Assembly: GCA_902493515.1 (NCBI GenBank)
Contig: CABUPE010000023.1
Span: 1-38,475 of the forward strand
Source: an uncultured Collinsella sp.
Lineage (GTDB): Bacteria; Actinomycetota; Coriobacteriia; Coriobacteriales; Coriobacteriaceae
Reading direction: 5' to 3'
DNA length: 38,475 bases
This document shows, piece by piece, positions 30,986 to 38,475 of this stretch. Both the position numbers and the translations under genes were made by a program. Below the pieces are notes generated by a model. It made no database searches, had not been told where the DNA came from, and was given only the letters and a program-made list of their open reading frames with translations. Position 1 is the stretch's first letter. Every line of letters starts with the position of its first letter.

Positions 30986-31669
30986 CTAGAACCGCGCGAC
31001 CTGGTGCGTGAGCAGACCCGTCGGAACCTGCGGCACGCCGCCGCTGACCTGCGCGGCGGGGAAGAGTACAGCTACGGCAAAGTTGAACGGCTCTTTGCCC
31101 GTGTAGGTGCCGGCGGCACGGGCATCGTCGGTCAGGAGCTGTGATGCCCCGACCAGCGCGGCAGCGTAGGTAGGGTCGTCGACCAGTGCTGGCTCCGGTG
31201 CTTGGTCAAGCATAGCGCGGATGGCCCCGACGGCGTCCTCGCGCTTGACCTCCCACGCGCGGTGCGTAATGCCCGCGGGGTCGGTGACGGCGTAGAGCGA
31301 CGCGCCCTCTTTGGCGGCGCCCAGGATGATATCCATGACGGGCGAGGCCTCGTAGGCGAGCGACACGGGACGAGGCTGAACTTTGAGTTCGGCGATCGCG
31401 TGCGCAGCGGCGGCCACGTCAGCGCTGGCAACGCCCTTGCCGCCCGCCAGCGCACCAACCGGGCAGATCGCCACGACACCCGTCACACGTCCCGGCTCGC
31501 CCGAGCATTCGTACACGTAATACGCCGCACCCGGGTCCTTGAGCATCAGACCATCGGCAAGGGCTCCGCGCAGAGCATCGTTGCCGCTCAGGATGCTGCC
31601 CATTGCAGGCAGCGCCTCGAGCACGCGGTCCTGAGCCGGGCGGATGCAGGGAAACGGAAGTGCTTTCAT
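30986..31669 (-). CDS. Short, divergent DUF1015-like protein
   Basis: The 227-residue protein resembles the first half of DUF1015 proteins (usually around 400 residues): PFPCIRPAQDRV at the start, DPGAAYYVYE with TGVVAICPV, PVSLAYEASPV, and ITHRAWEVKRED. Where full-length relatives carry the highly conserved ADGHHR motif, this one reads LVDDPTYAAALVGA. So it is shortened and probably lacks the original activity. DUF1015 genes commonly sit with serC and serA, as here, which supports the assignment and a link to serine metabolism. The frame is intact, so this is a reduced gene rather than an obvious pseudogene. Confidence 0.65.
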   Translation of the reverse strand: MKALPFPCIRPAQDRVLEALPAMGSILSGNDALRGALADGLMLKDPGAAYYVYECSGEPGRVTGVVAICPVGALAGGKGVASADVAAAAHAIAELKVQPRPVSLAYEASPVMDIILGAAKEGASLYAVTDPAGITHRAWEVKREDAVGAIRAMLDQAPEPALVDDPTYAAALVGASQLLTDDARAAGTYTGKEPFNFAVAVLFPAAQVSGGVPQVPTGLLTHQVARF

Positions 31670-31708
31670 AGGCGGTCCTAACGCACGAGTCGGTTTGTTC
31701 GCAGCTTA

Positions 31709-32929
31709 TTATGCCCCAACTTGGCCGCTCGCGTCCCAGAGCACGTTATCGGCGAGCGCGATCAGCACCTGCTGACAACGAACGATATCGGCATGGGGCA
31801 CATATTCGTTGGGCTTGTGCGCGAGCGCGAGCGACCCGGGACCGTAGCTCATGCAATTGCGGTTACCTGTCTTGCCGGCAATGACAGCGGTGTCGGTGTA
31901 GCCGGTAAAGAAGCCGACGGTCGTGTCCGCCCCCGTCACGTCATCGGCGGCACGCTTGAGCGCGGCTAGAAGAGGAGAGCTTGGATCGCGCTCGATGGCG
32001 GGGCGGTCGCCTGTCACGGTGTAGCTTCCATGGCAGCCGGGGACCGCGGCTTCGGCAACGGCGATGGCCTGCTCTACCATGCGCGTCGCGGCGGCCGTAT
32101 CGGTCGGCGGGGTCAGGCGCATGTCGACCCAGACTTTGGCGCGGTCGGGCACGACATAGGGGCGATATCCGCCCTCGATTTGGCCAAACGTGATGGTCGA
32201 AGGCCCCAGCTCATCGTGCGCGGGCAGCGCCATAAACGCGCGACGGAGCGAACACACGACCTCGGCTATGGCGGCGACGGCATCCGCGCCCTTCCAGGGC
32301 TGGCTCGCATGCGCCGTCACGCCAGTCATTTCAATTTCGAACCACGTACGCCCCTTGTGCGCCACCTGGATCTGTCCGTCGGTGGGCTCGGTGTCCAGCA
32401 CCCATTCACGCGAGCCGACCCAGCCGGCATCGATAGCTGCCTCTGAACCACGCATAAAGTCTTCCTCGTCGACCGAGCAGATGAGTGAAAAGCCGCGGTG
32501 GGGCAGCTCGCCTTCTGCCACCACGCGCTCGAGCGTATGGACCAGTGCGGCAATGGCGCAGGCCAGGCCACCCTTCATATCGCAGGCACCACGGCCGTAG
32601 AGTTTATCGTTGCGAACGATCGCTCCGAGCGGCGGAATGTCCGCGTCCCAGCCGTCGCCCAAGGTAACGGTATCCATATGGCAGATATAGACCAGCCGCG
32701 GCTCGTCGCTCAGTCCCGGCACGGTGACCATAAGGTTGCGGCGCCCGGGGAGTACTTCGAGCTCTGCAATTTGCACGGCATCGAGTACCGGATGGCTCAG
32801 CTGCGCTAACCGTTCCTCAACCAACGCTTTGATATAGCGTTCAATCTCGCCCTCATACGCACCTGGGTCGGAACTGTCGATCCGCACGAGTCCTTGCGTA
32901 AGCCGCCAAGCAAAATCTGTATCAACCAT
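31709..32929 (-). CDS. M20 family metallopeptidase (ArgE/DapE/CPG2 group)
   Basis: The 406-residue protein is a cytoplasmic M20 hydrolase: CHMDTVTLGDGWD carries the first metal His and Asp, YGRGACDMKGGLA the bridging Asp, and CSVDEEDFMRGS the catalytic Glu pair; a dimerisation domain follows. GPGSLALAHKPNEYV near the end holds the last metal His. Substrate could be an N-acyl amino acid or a peptide. The start at 32929 has GAGGTG upstream; the frame to 33076 crosses the serA terminator and is rejected. It lies between serA and the DUF1015-like gene on one strand. Confidence 0.92.
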   Translation of the reverse strand: MVDTDFAWRLTQGLVRIDSSDPGAYEGEIERYIKALVEERLAQLSHPVLDAVQIAELEVLPGRRNLMVTVPGLSDEPRLVYICHMDTVTLGDGWDADIPPLGAIVRNDKLYGRGACDMKGGLACAIAALVHTLERVVAEGELPHRGFSLICSVDEEDFMRGSEAAIDAGWVGSREWVLDTEPTDGQIQVAHKGRTWFEIEMTGVTAHASQPWKGADAVAAIAEVVCSLRRAFMALPAHDELGPSTITFGQIEGGYRPYVVPDRAKVWVDMRLTPPTDTAAATRMVEQAIAVAEAAVPGCHGSYTVTGDRPAIERDPSSPLLAALKRAADDVTGADTTVGFFTGYTDTAVIAGKTGNRNCMSYGPGSLALAHKPNEYVPHADIVRCQQVLIALADNVLWDASGQVGA

Positions 32930-33005
32930 AGGCACCTCACAGATAGTTAGGTCAACATACAGATTGTATGCCAAGAAGCGGCTCGGTGCATTTAATGGAG
33001 CGCTC

Positions 33006-33043
33006 ACAAAAACGGGGGCGCCTCTCGTGCGAAAGGCGCCCCC
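33006..33043 (-). terminator. Terminator downstream of serA
   Basis: GGGGGCGCCT (33014-33023) pairs with AGGCGCCCCC (33034-33043), with an inner TCG/CGA pair. On the minus strand it is followed by GTTTTTGTG. This separates serC-serA from the M20 gene. Confidence 0.85.
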
Positions 33044-33106
33044 GCGGGCATTCAATGTCAGTGACGGGCAGGCCACATGGGGAGCTGCCCGTCAGGTCAG
33101 TCGGCG

Positions 33107-34270
33107 CTACTTGATCACGCGCACGCGATACATCGACGGAATCTGCTTGAGCGCCTCGATGGTGCTGCTGTTCAGGTGCTCATCGGTGTCGAACATGGTG
33201 TAGGCGTTCTCGCCGGCGGACTCGTTGGTCATACGCTGCACGTTGGCGTTGTCTTTGGCCAGGATTGCCGTGATCTGGCCGATCATGTTGGGCACGTTGG
33301 CGTGCAGGCAGGCAATGCGGCTTGCGGCGCGCGCCTTGCCCATGCTGCAGGCGGGGTAGTTGACGCTGTGCGCGATGTTGCCGTTCTCCAGGTAATCCTT
33401 GAGCTCGCTGATGGCCATGTCTGCGCAGTTGGCCTCGGCCTCGCCGGTGCCGGCGCCCGAGTGCGTGGTGATAAACGTATTGGGCATCTTGACGGTCTTG
33501 GGCGTGGCAAAGTCGCAGCTAAACCAGCTGAGCTTGCCTGCACGCAGGGCGGCGTCGACGGCGTCCTCGTCAATGATGGTCTCGCGTGCGTAGTTGATGA
33601 GCACGGCGTCCGGGGCCAGCAGGTTAATCTGCTCGGTGCTGATCATGCCGATGGTGTCTGCCTTGCTGGGCACGTGCACGGTGAGGTAGTCGCAGCCGCG
33701 GCAGAGATCCTCGAGCGTGCCCACGCGCTGCACCTCGCGGCTCAGCACCCACGCGTGCTCGACGGAAATGAACGGATCGTAGCCGTAGACGTCCATGCCC
33801 AGGTCGACGCAGGCATTGGCGACCTTGGAGCCCACGTTGCCCAGGCCGATGACGCCGATGCGCTTGCCCTTGAGCTCACGGCCCACAAAGGCCTTCTTTG
33901 CTTTCTCGGCATCGACCTGAAGTTCGGGGTCGTCGGCGTTGTCGCGCACCCAGTTCATCGACTGCACTACACCGCGGCTCGAGAGCACCAGCATACCCAG
34001 GACGAGCTCCTTGACGGCGTTGCTGTTGGCGCCGGGGGAGTTAAAGACGACGACGCCCTTCTTGGCGTACTCCTCGACGGGGATGTTGTTGACGCCGGCG
34101 CCGCAGCGGGCGATGGCGCGAATGCCCTCGGGCAGCTTGTAGCCATGCAGGTCGGTGGAGCGCATCAGGATGGCGTCGGCCTCCTCGGCGGTGCCCACAA
34201 ACTCGTAGCCCTCGCCAAACTCGACCTTGCCGTCCTTGGTGATGTCGTCGATGGTTTTGATCTTGCGCAT
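33107..34270 (-). CDS. serA: D-3-phosphoglycerate dehydrogenase
   Basis: The 387-residue enzyme starts serine synthesis by oxidising 3-phosphoglycerate. It has the D-isomer 2-hydroxyacid dehydrogenase layout: an N-terminal substrate lobe with AIARCGAGVNNIP, the NAD loop GLGNVGSKVA, RETIIDEDA with the catalytic Arg/Glu region, and HSGAGTGEAE with the catalytic His. The last 75 or so residues (MIGQITAILAKDNANV onward) form a compact ACT domain, where serine feedback inhibition usually acts. AAGGAG precedes the start. serC lies 69 bases upstream on the same strand, so the two steps are probably co-transcribed. Confidence 0.95.
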   Translation of the reverse strand: MRKIKTIDDITKDGKVEFGEGYEFVGTAEEADAILMRSTDLHGYKLPEGIRAIARCGAGVNNIPVEEYAKKGVVVFNSPGANSNAVKELVLGMLVLSSRGVVQSMNWVRDNADDPELQVDAEKAKKAFVGRELKGKRIGVIGLGNVGSKVANACVDLGMDVYGYDPFISVEHAWVLSREVQRVGTLEDLCRGCDYLTVHVPSKADTIGMISTEQINLLAPDAVLINYARETIIDEDAVDAALRAGKLSWFSCDFATPKTVKMPNTFITTHSGAGTGEAEANCADMAISELKDYLENGNIAHSVNYPACSMGKARAASRIACLHANVPNMIGQITAILAKDNANVQRMTNESAGENAYTMFDTDEHLNSSTIEALKQIPSMYRVRVIK

Positions 34271-34339
34271 GAAAAACTCCTTAGCAGGTTTGGTTTAAAC
34301 AGGTGGTTTGAAGTGGCTGGTCGGCCCGCGGGTTGCGGG

Positions 34340-35464
34340 CTAGTTAGATCGCGGGCTCAAACTATGCTGCGCTTCGAAGTCCTTCATGTACGAGGCCAGT
34401 GCCTGCACGTCTTCCATGGTTACGGCGTTGTAGACGCTTGCGCGCATGCCGCCCACCAGGCGATGGCCCTTGACGTTTTGAATCTGGTGCTCGGCCGCGC
34501 CTGCGACAAAGGCCGCGTCGAGTTCGGTGTCGCCGGAGCGGAAGGTAACGTTGGCGATGGAGTGGCTGTCGGCCTGCGTGGTGCCATGGAACAGCTCGCT
34601 GTGCTCGAGCAGGTCATAGAGCAGGTTGGCCTTGGCCCAGTTGCGTTCGGCCATGGCGGCAAGTCCGCCGGTCTCCTCGACCCAGTGGAACACCTTGCCG
34701 CATACGTAGATGCCAAAGGTGTTGGGCGTGTTGAGCATGGAGCCCTTGGCGGCCTGGGTCTTAAGGTCCATGTACTGCGGCGTCTGCGCAAAGGCGGGGC
34801 CATCTGTGATGAGGTCGTCGCGCACGATGACCACGGTCACGCCCGCGGCGCCGGCGTTTTTCTGCGCGCCGGCGTAGATGAGTCCGTAGCGTTCGACGTC
34901 GAGCGGCTGCGACAAAAAGCAGCTCGAGACATCGGCGACCAGCGGTACGTCGCCACAGTTGGGCAGCTCGTGGTACATGGTGCCAAAGATGGTGTTGTTC
35001 TGGCAGATGTAGACGTAGTCGAGCCCGTCGCCTGCGGCCTCGGCGGCAATGCGCGCGTTGATGTCGGCCATGTTGGGAATGCGGTCGAAATTGGTGTCCT
35101 CGGAGCTCGCGAGCAGCACGGCCTCGCCGTACTTGGCGGCCTCCTTGTATGCCTTGTTGGCAAAGTTGCCGGTCACGATGTAGCCGGCGCGGCCGCGGCG
35201 CATGAGGTTCATGGGGATGCCCGCAAACTGCAGCGTGGCGCCGCCCTGCAAAAACAGGACGCGGTAGTTGTTGGGGATGCTCAGCAGGCGGCGCAGAGTT
35301 GCCTCAGCGTCGTCGATGATCTGCTGGTACATGCTAGATCGATGGCTCATCTCGAGCACGGACATGCCGCAACCGCGGTAGTCCATCATCTCGTCGGCGA
35401 TCTCGGCGAGCACGCTTGTAGGCAGTGCGGCCGGGCCAGCTGAGAAGTTGTGCACACGTGCCAT
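34340..35464 (-). CDS. serC: Phosphoserine aminotransferase
   Basis: The 374-residue PLP enzyme converts 3-phosphohydroxypyruvate and glutamate to phosphoserine. It begins VHNFSAGPAALP, the SerC signature, followed by GMSVLEMSHRS; the PLP Lys lies in YAGAQKNAGAAG; and the C-terminal GGMRASVYN is typical. A GAGGGGAA stretch precedes the ATG at 35464. It heads the serC-serA operon. No phosphoserine phosphatase (serB) is adjacent; the HAD proteins in the window are not specifically SerB-like. Confidence 0.95.
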   Translation of the reverse strand: MARVHNFSAGPAALPTSVLAEIADEMMDYRGCGMSVLEMSHRSSMYQQIIDDAEATLRRLLSIPNNYRVLFLQGGATLQFAGIPMNLMRRGRAGYIVTGNFANKAYKEAAKYGEAVLLASSEDTNFDRIPNMADINARIAAEAAGDGLDYVYICQNNTIFGTMYHELPNCGDVPLVADVSSCFLSQPLDVERYGLIYAGAQKNAGAAGVTVVIVRDDLITDGPAFAQTPQYMDLKTQAAKGSMLNTPNTFGIYVCGKVFHWVEETGGLAAMAERNWAKANLLYDLLEHSELFHGTTQADSHSIANVTFRSGDTELDAAFVAGAAEHQIQNVKGHRLVGGMRASVYNAVTMEDVQALASYMKDFEAQHSLSPRSN

Positions 35465-35598
35465 CTTCTGGTTCCCCTCGTAGTCGTTTGAACGTTCGGG
35501 ATACTTTAGCACAGTGGAGCGGTAGGCGCGACCGCATCACGGTAAAACTCGACTACGCCGCTATGATTTACAGGATGGTTACATGGGGGAGGGGCGCT

Positions 35599-35691
35599 TT
35601 ACTCCTCAGGCAAATCCAAATCAGCGAGCGAAGACATAAGGTTCTCTAGGCGCTTGATCTCTTCGTCGCAAATTAGCCACCTCCTGGTCAC
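35599..35691 (-). CDS. Possible 30-codon mini-ORF after the antiporter gene
   Basis: A GTG at 35691 overlapping the antiporter stop opens a frame of 30 codons ending TAA at 35599. The tail (DEEIKRLENLMSSLADL, then DLPEE) has the look of a short amphipathic helix. AGGAGG lies inside the frame, six bases before an ATT codon, so the actual start is unclear. No family is recognised; it could be a gene remnant or chance. Confidence 0.2.
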   Translation of the reverse strand: MTRRWLICDEEIKRLENLMSSLADLDLPEE

Positions 35692-37292
35692 TACGACGCC
35701 AGCGTGGCGATGACGGCTTCGTCACCGGCGTATATGAGGGTGTTGCCGTCGGGGATGATCGTTTGGCCGTCGCGCTTGAGCATCACGACGATAAACGGGT
35801 GCTTGCCCTGCGGCACATCGCGCAGGCGCTGGCCGGCCAGGCGACCGTGGGGTGTCACGGTGACCTCGCGCAGTGTAACCTCGGCACGCTCTTCGAACGT
35901 TGGGGCGGCCATCACCAGCAGATCGCCTTCCTGGATCACGGTGTCGCCATTGGGCAGTACCGGGTGCGCCCCGTCGCGCAGCACCAGGACCACGAGCATA
36001 TCTGTGGCGCTGCCAATGTCCGCGAGCGAGCGTCCGGCAAACGGATGTCCAGCGCCCACCTTGAGCTTTACAAACGACATGCCGTCCTCGTCGCGGTAGT
36101 CGTTAAAGGTGCGGCGCACGTCGCCGGTCGCATCGATCATATCGAGCTTCTTCGCCACCGCCGGCAGAAGCGAGCCCTGCACCACAATGCTCGACACGGC
36201 AACCACAAACACCAGGTCAAATAGGTCGTGTCCGCCGGGAACGCCGGCCACCACGGCAAAGAGACTAAAGACGACCGAAGCTGCTCCGCGCAGGCCCGCC
36301 CAGCTTACGAGCGCGACCTGGCGAGGGTTCGTCCTAAACGGCGACAGCAGCATGCCTACGGCGATGGGGCGGCTCGCAAAGAGCATAAACGCCATGAGTG
36401 CCAGGCCCGGTAGCAGCATTTGCGGCAGGCGTGCGGGTGTAACGAGCAGGCCGAGCAAGAAGAAGATTGTCATCTCGGCCATCTCGGTGAGGGTGTCAAA
36501 GAAGTGCGCCATCTCGACCTTGCCGGTGATGTCGCTGGCGCCCAGTACAATGCCTGCCAGGTACACGGCCAAAAAGCCGTTGCCGCCCAGGTGGCTCGGC
36601 AGCGCGTAGGCGACGATGGCCACGGCGAACAAGAAGATGGTCTGCGCGTCCTTGGCCGTTGCGTGCGCGCGTTCAATCAGGCGGCCCGCCGCCCAGCCGA
36701 TGGCAAGGCCCAGGCCCACGCCCAGGATAATCTGCTTGGCCAGCAGTGCGGGAATGTTGATGTCGCCGCCGGCCGCGAGTGTAGCGAGCACAGCGGTGAG
36801 CATGTAGGCGACGGGGTCGTTGGAGCCCGATTCGACCTCGAGCAGCGAGTCGGTGCCACCTCTCAGCGACAGGCTGTGCTCACGCAGTACGCTAAAGACG
36901 CTCGCCGCGTCGGTGGATGCCACGACCGATCCCAGCAGCAGGCTGCCGATCCAGTCGATCCCCAGCGCGAAGTGGGCGAACACGCCGGTGATGCCGGCAG
37001 TGATGACGACGCCGAGCGTGCTCAGCAGCACCGCCGGCGCAGCGACGGGCTTGGCGCGGTCGATATTGGTGTTAAAGCCGCCGTAGAACATGATGAACAG
37101 CAGCGCCGTGCTGCAGACGGTTTCGGTGAGTGCGTAGTCGCTAAAGTCGATATGCGTCGGGCCGTTGACGCCCAACAGCATGCCCAGCGCGATAAAGATG
37201 AGCAGGGTGGGGAAGGGGAGTTTTTTGCCGACGGGTTTGATGGTCAGGCACAAAATGATGACGAGGCCGATAAAGAGAAGGATCTGGTTCAT
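35691..37292 (-). CDS. K+/H+ antiporter, CPA1 type with two RCK_C domains
   Basis: The 533-residue protein has a 12-13-helix Na+/H+-exchanger-like membrane domain (about residues 1-385) of the NhaP2/CvrA type; SVVASTDAASVFSVL and ESGSNDPVAYMLTAV hold the conserved ion-binding Asp region (usual ND). Two TrkA-C (RCK_C) domains follow: one around FAGRSLADIG with LLVMAAP, the second around LAGQRLRDV and ending AVIATLAS. They usually gate by ligand binding. It probably expels K+ (or Na+) in exchange for H+ and regulates turgor or pH. AGAAGGATCTG precedes the ATG at 37292. Its stop overlaps the doubtful mini-ORF. Confidence 0.9.
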   Translation of the reverse strand: MNQILLFIGLVIILCLTIKPVGKKLPFPTLLIFIALGMLLGVNGPTHIDFSDYALTETVCSTALLFIMFYGGFNTNIDRAKPVAAPAVLLSTLGVVITAGITGVFAHFALGIDWIGSLLLGSVVASTDAASVFSVLREHSLSLRGGTDSLLEVESGSNDPVAYMLTAVLATLAAGGDINIPALLAKQIILGVGLGLAIGWAAGRLIERAHATAKDAQTIFLFAVAIVAYALPSHLGGNGFLAVYLAGIVLGASDITGKVEMAHFFDTLTEMAEMTIFFLLGLLVTPARLPQMLLPGLALMAFMLFASRPIAVGMLLSPFRTNPRQVALVSWAGLRGAASVVFSLFAVVAGVPGGHDLFDLVFVVAVSSIVVQGSLLPAVAKKLDMIDATGDVRRTFNDYRDEDGMSFVKLKVGAGHPFAGRSLADIGSATDMLVVLVLRDGAHPVLPNGDTVIQEGDLLVMAAPTFEERAEVTLREVTVTPHGRLAGQRLRDVPQGKHPFIVVMLKRDGQTIIPDGNTLIYAGDEAVIATLAS

Positions 37293-37441
37293 GGATAGTG
37301 TCCGCTCCTGGGTGGTTGGCGTGGCACGGTCAGTTGTTTGTGGTTATTTGTACCCAAAGATGGTGGGTTTATGGGGTTGGATTGCGGGCGTGCGCGATAT
37401 CGTCATAGACGGCTGCCGTCTTTGCCTCTGCTCGGAAACCC

Positions 37442-37470
37442 TTTCCAGCTTTATTGCAACGGAGTACAAT
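37442..37470 (+). promoter_or_regulatory. Probable promoter of the metallophosphatase gene
   Basis: TTTCCA (37442-37447), a 17-base spacer and TACAAT (37465-37470). A stem TTGCGGC/GCCGCAA (37503-37509 with 37521-37527) lies in the leader just before the ribosome binding site. Confidence 0.5.
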
Positions 37471-37545
37471 GGGTAACGTTTAAGTTCAACTTGAAGTTTT
37501 AGTTGCGGCACCGGGCTTCGGCCGCAATGCAAGGAGAGGCGTACC

Positions 37546-38385
37546 ATGGCGATCTATGTGACATCTGATGCTCACGGGCACGTGCGTGCGCTTGACGAGG
37601 CCCTGTCTAAGATCTCGTTGACGTCCGACGACACGCTGTACGTGCTGGGCGACATGATCGATCGCGGGCCCGATCCGGTCGGCGTTATTAAGCTCGTGCG
37701 CTCGCTGCCCAACGCCCACGTGCTCAAGGGTAATCACGAGCAGATCATGCTCGATGCCATCATTGGTCAGGATCCGCTCGATGCCGAGACCTGGGATATC
37801 AACGGTGGCTGGACGACGCGCGAGCAGCTCAACGACATGGAATTTGAGGCATACGAGGAGCTCGTGCGATGGATGGCCGCGCTGCCGCTCTACGCGGTGG
37901 TCGAGACTGCCGAGCGGCCGTACCTGCTGGTGCACGCCGGCATTCAGACCGAGGCGGCGCGTGCGTTTTTGCTTGAGCATGGTGTCGATTGCGGCGACGG
38001 CAGGGGAGCGGTCGATGCCGATCGCGAGCTGCTGCAGCAAATGCTCGCCGTACAGTCGTCCGATGACTTGCTCTGGATTCGCCATGGCTATTGGGATGCC
38101 CCGACGGGGCTGCTTTCTGCCGAGGGCAAGGGTTCGGTCGTGGTGAGTGGCCACACGCCAACGGTGTCGCTCGGGCGTTATTGCGAGGTCGGTGGTCTTG
38201 CGGGGCTCGATGAGGAATCGGGACGAGGGCAGATCGTGCGCTTGGGCGGCGAGGACACTGCCGGCGTGCCCGATCGCATCGATATCGATTGCGCCGCCGC
38301 CACCGGCTCCGAGTTCGGTCGCGTGGGCATCCTGCGGCTCGATGATGGGGCGGAGTTCTACGCGAATATTCGCCCCGGGGAATAA
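37546..38385 (+). CDS. Metallophosphoesterase (Ser/Thr phosphatase or Ap4A hydrolase-like)
   Basis: The 279-residue protein has the full calcineurin-like metal-site order: SDAHGH (Asp8, His10), GDMIDRGPD (Asp36, Arg40), GNHE (residues 62-65), VHAGI and SGHTPT. This set is typical of PrpA/PrpE/ApaH-like bacterial phosphatases; the substrate (phosphoprotein or diadenosine tetraphosphate) is not decided by the sequence. AAGGAGAGG precedes the ATG. It is monocistronic. Confidence 0.92.
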   Translation: MAIYVTSDAHGHVRALDEALSKISLTSDDTLYVLGDMIDRGPDPVGVIKLVRSLPNAHVLKGNHEQIMLDAIIGQDPLDAETWDINGGWTTREQLNDMEFEAYEELVRWMAALPLYAVVETAERPYLLVHAGIQTEAARAFLLEHGVDCGDGRGAVDADRELLQQMLAVQSSDDLLWIRHGYWDAPTGLLSAEGKGSVVVSGHTPTVSLGRYCEVGGLAGLDEESGRGQIVRLGGEDTAGVPDRIDIDCAAATGSEFGRVGILRLDDGAEFYANIRPGE

Positions 38386-38392
38386 CCTTGTT

Positions 38393-38414
38393 CCGCCGTT
38401 CTACCGAACGGCGG
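38393..38414 (+). terminator. Hairpin after the metallophosphatase gene
   Basis: CCGCCGTTC (38393-38401) pairs with GAACGGCGG (38406-38414) around TACC. The following TCACGTTTACG is a poor T-tract, so termination is likely but weak. Confidence 0.55.
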
Positions 38415-38475
38415 TCACGTTTACGGGCTTTAGCCTGTGCGGGGCGCGCAGCGCGCCGCATCAGAAACCACCCGC

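Noticed and set aside
33077..35443. 788-codon open frame on the plus strand opposite serA and serC
   Set aside because: It is antisense to two well-supported enzymes, has a His/Val/Gly-rich mirror composition and no ribosome binding site; long antisense frames are expected in GC-rich DNA.
35465..35598. Serine-responsive T-box or other riboswitch before serC
   Set aside because: No specifier stem, T-box core or known riboswitch motif is visible in the leader.

Overview
The window is GC-rich chromosomal DNA from what looks like a gut Coriobacteriia bacterium, most likely Collinsella or a close relative. That is an inference from base composition, strong AGGAGG-type ribosome binding sites, serC-serA next to a DUF1015-like gene, and the style of the dispersed hairpins; no rRNA or marker gene fixes it. 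Thirty-four protein genes are supported, plus one doubtful mini-ORF. I saw no tRNA, rRNA, CRISPR array or intact transposase.

Layout. 0.1-5.5 kb: a tail-anchored coiled-coil protein (minus strand), then on the plus strand a short-chain dehydrogenase, tRNA-guanine transglycosylase and a LOG-family nucleotide hydrolase. 5.5-9.3 kb is an accessory segment: a DinJ/YafQ-type toxin-antitoxin pair with its own operator, converging on a 984-residue primase-helicase of the TOTE conflict-system type that ends in a degenerate phospholipase-D-like domain. 9.6-12.8 kb: DegV, a HAD phosphatase and an M20 dipeptidase. 13.1-16.8 kb: a complete pstSCAB phosphate importer without phoU, closed by a strong terminator. 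17.0-20.2 kb: an Uup-like ABC-F ATPase, a Cof-type phosphatase and a DtxR/MntR regulator.

20.2-23.3 kb is a metal-efflux module on the minus strand (ArsR sensor, stand-alone HMA chaperone, P1B ATPase) with matching ArsR-type operators at the sensor and at the ATPase. 23.3-25.3 kb is a less GC-rich accessory island. It holds one DUF559/Vsr-like nuclease-fold gene and four copies of a roughly 25-nt repeat found only in its non-coding flanks. 25.3-30.9 kb: a DnaQ-like exonuclease, a His-rich ArsP_2-type metal exporter whose promoter carries the same half-sites as the DtxR/MntR gene, YaiI, a DUF308 membrane protein, a nitroreductase and two histidine phosphatases in tandem. 31.0-38.4 kb: the serine-biosynthesis cluster (serC, serA, M20 peptidase, DUF1015-like), a K+/H+ antiporter with two RCK_C domains, and a metallophosphatase.

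Two themes cross the window. First, metal homeostasis: the MntR-like gene and the distant exporter share the motif GGNYAACT (seven copies in two promoters), and the ArsR operators tie the efflux genes together. Second, the intergenic spaces are seeded with REP-like palindromes built around GGGAC. They fall into several families, some with compensatory arm changes, and two overlap stop codons. The most promising accessory loci are the primase-helicase with its lost PLD active site and the repeat-flanked nuclease gene.
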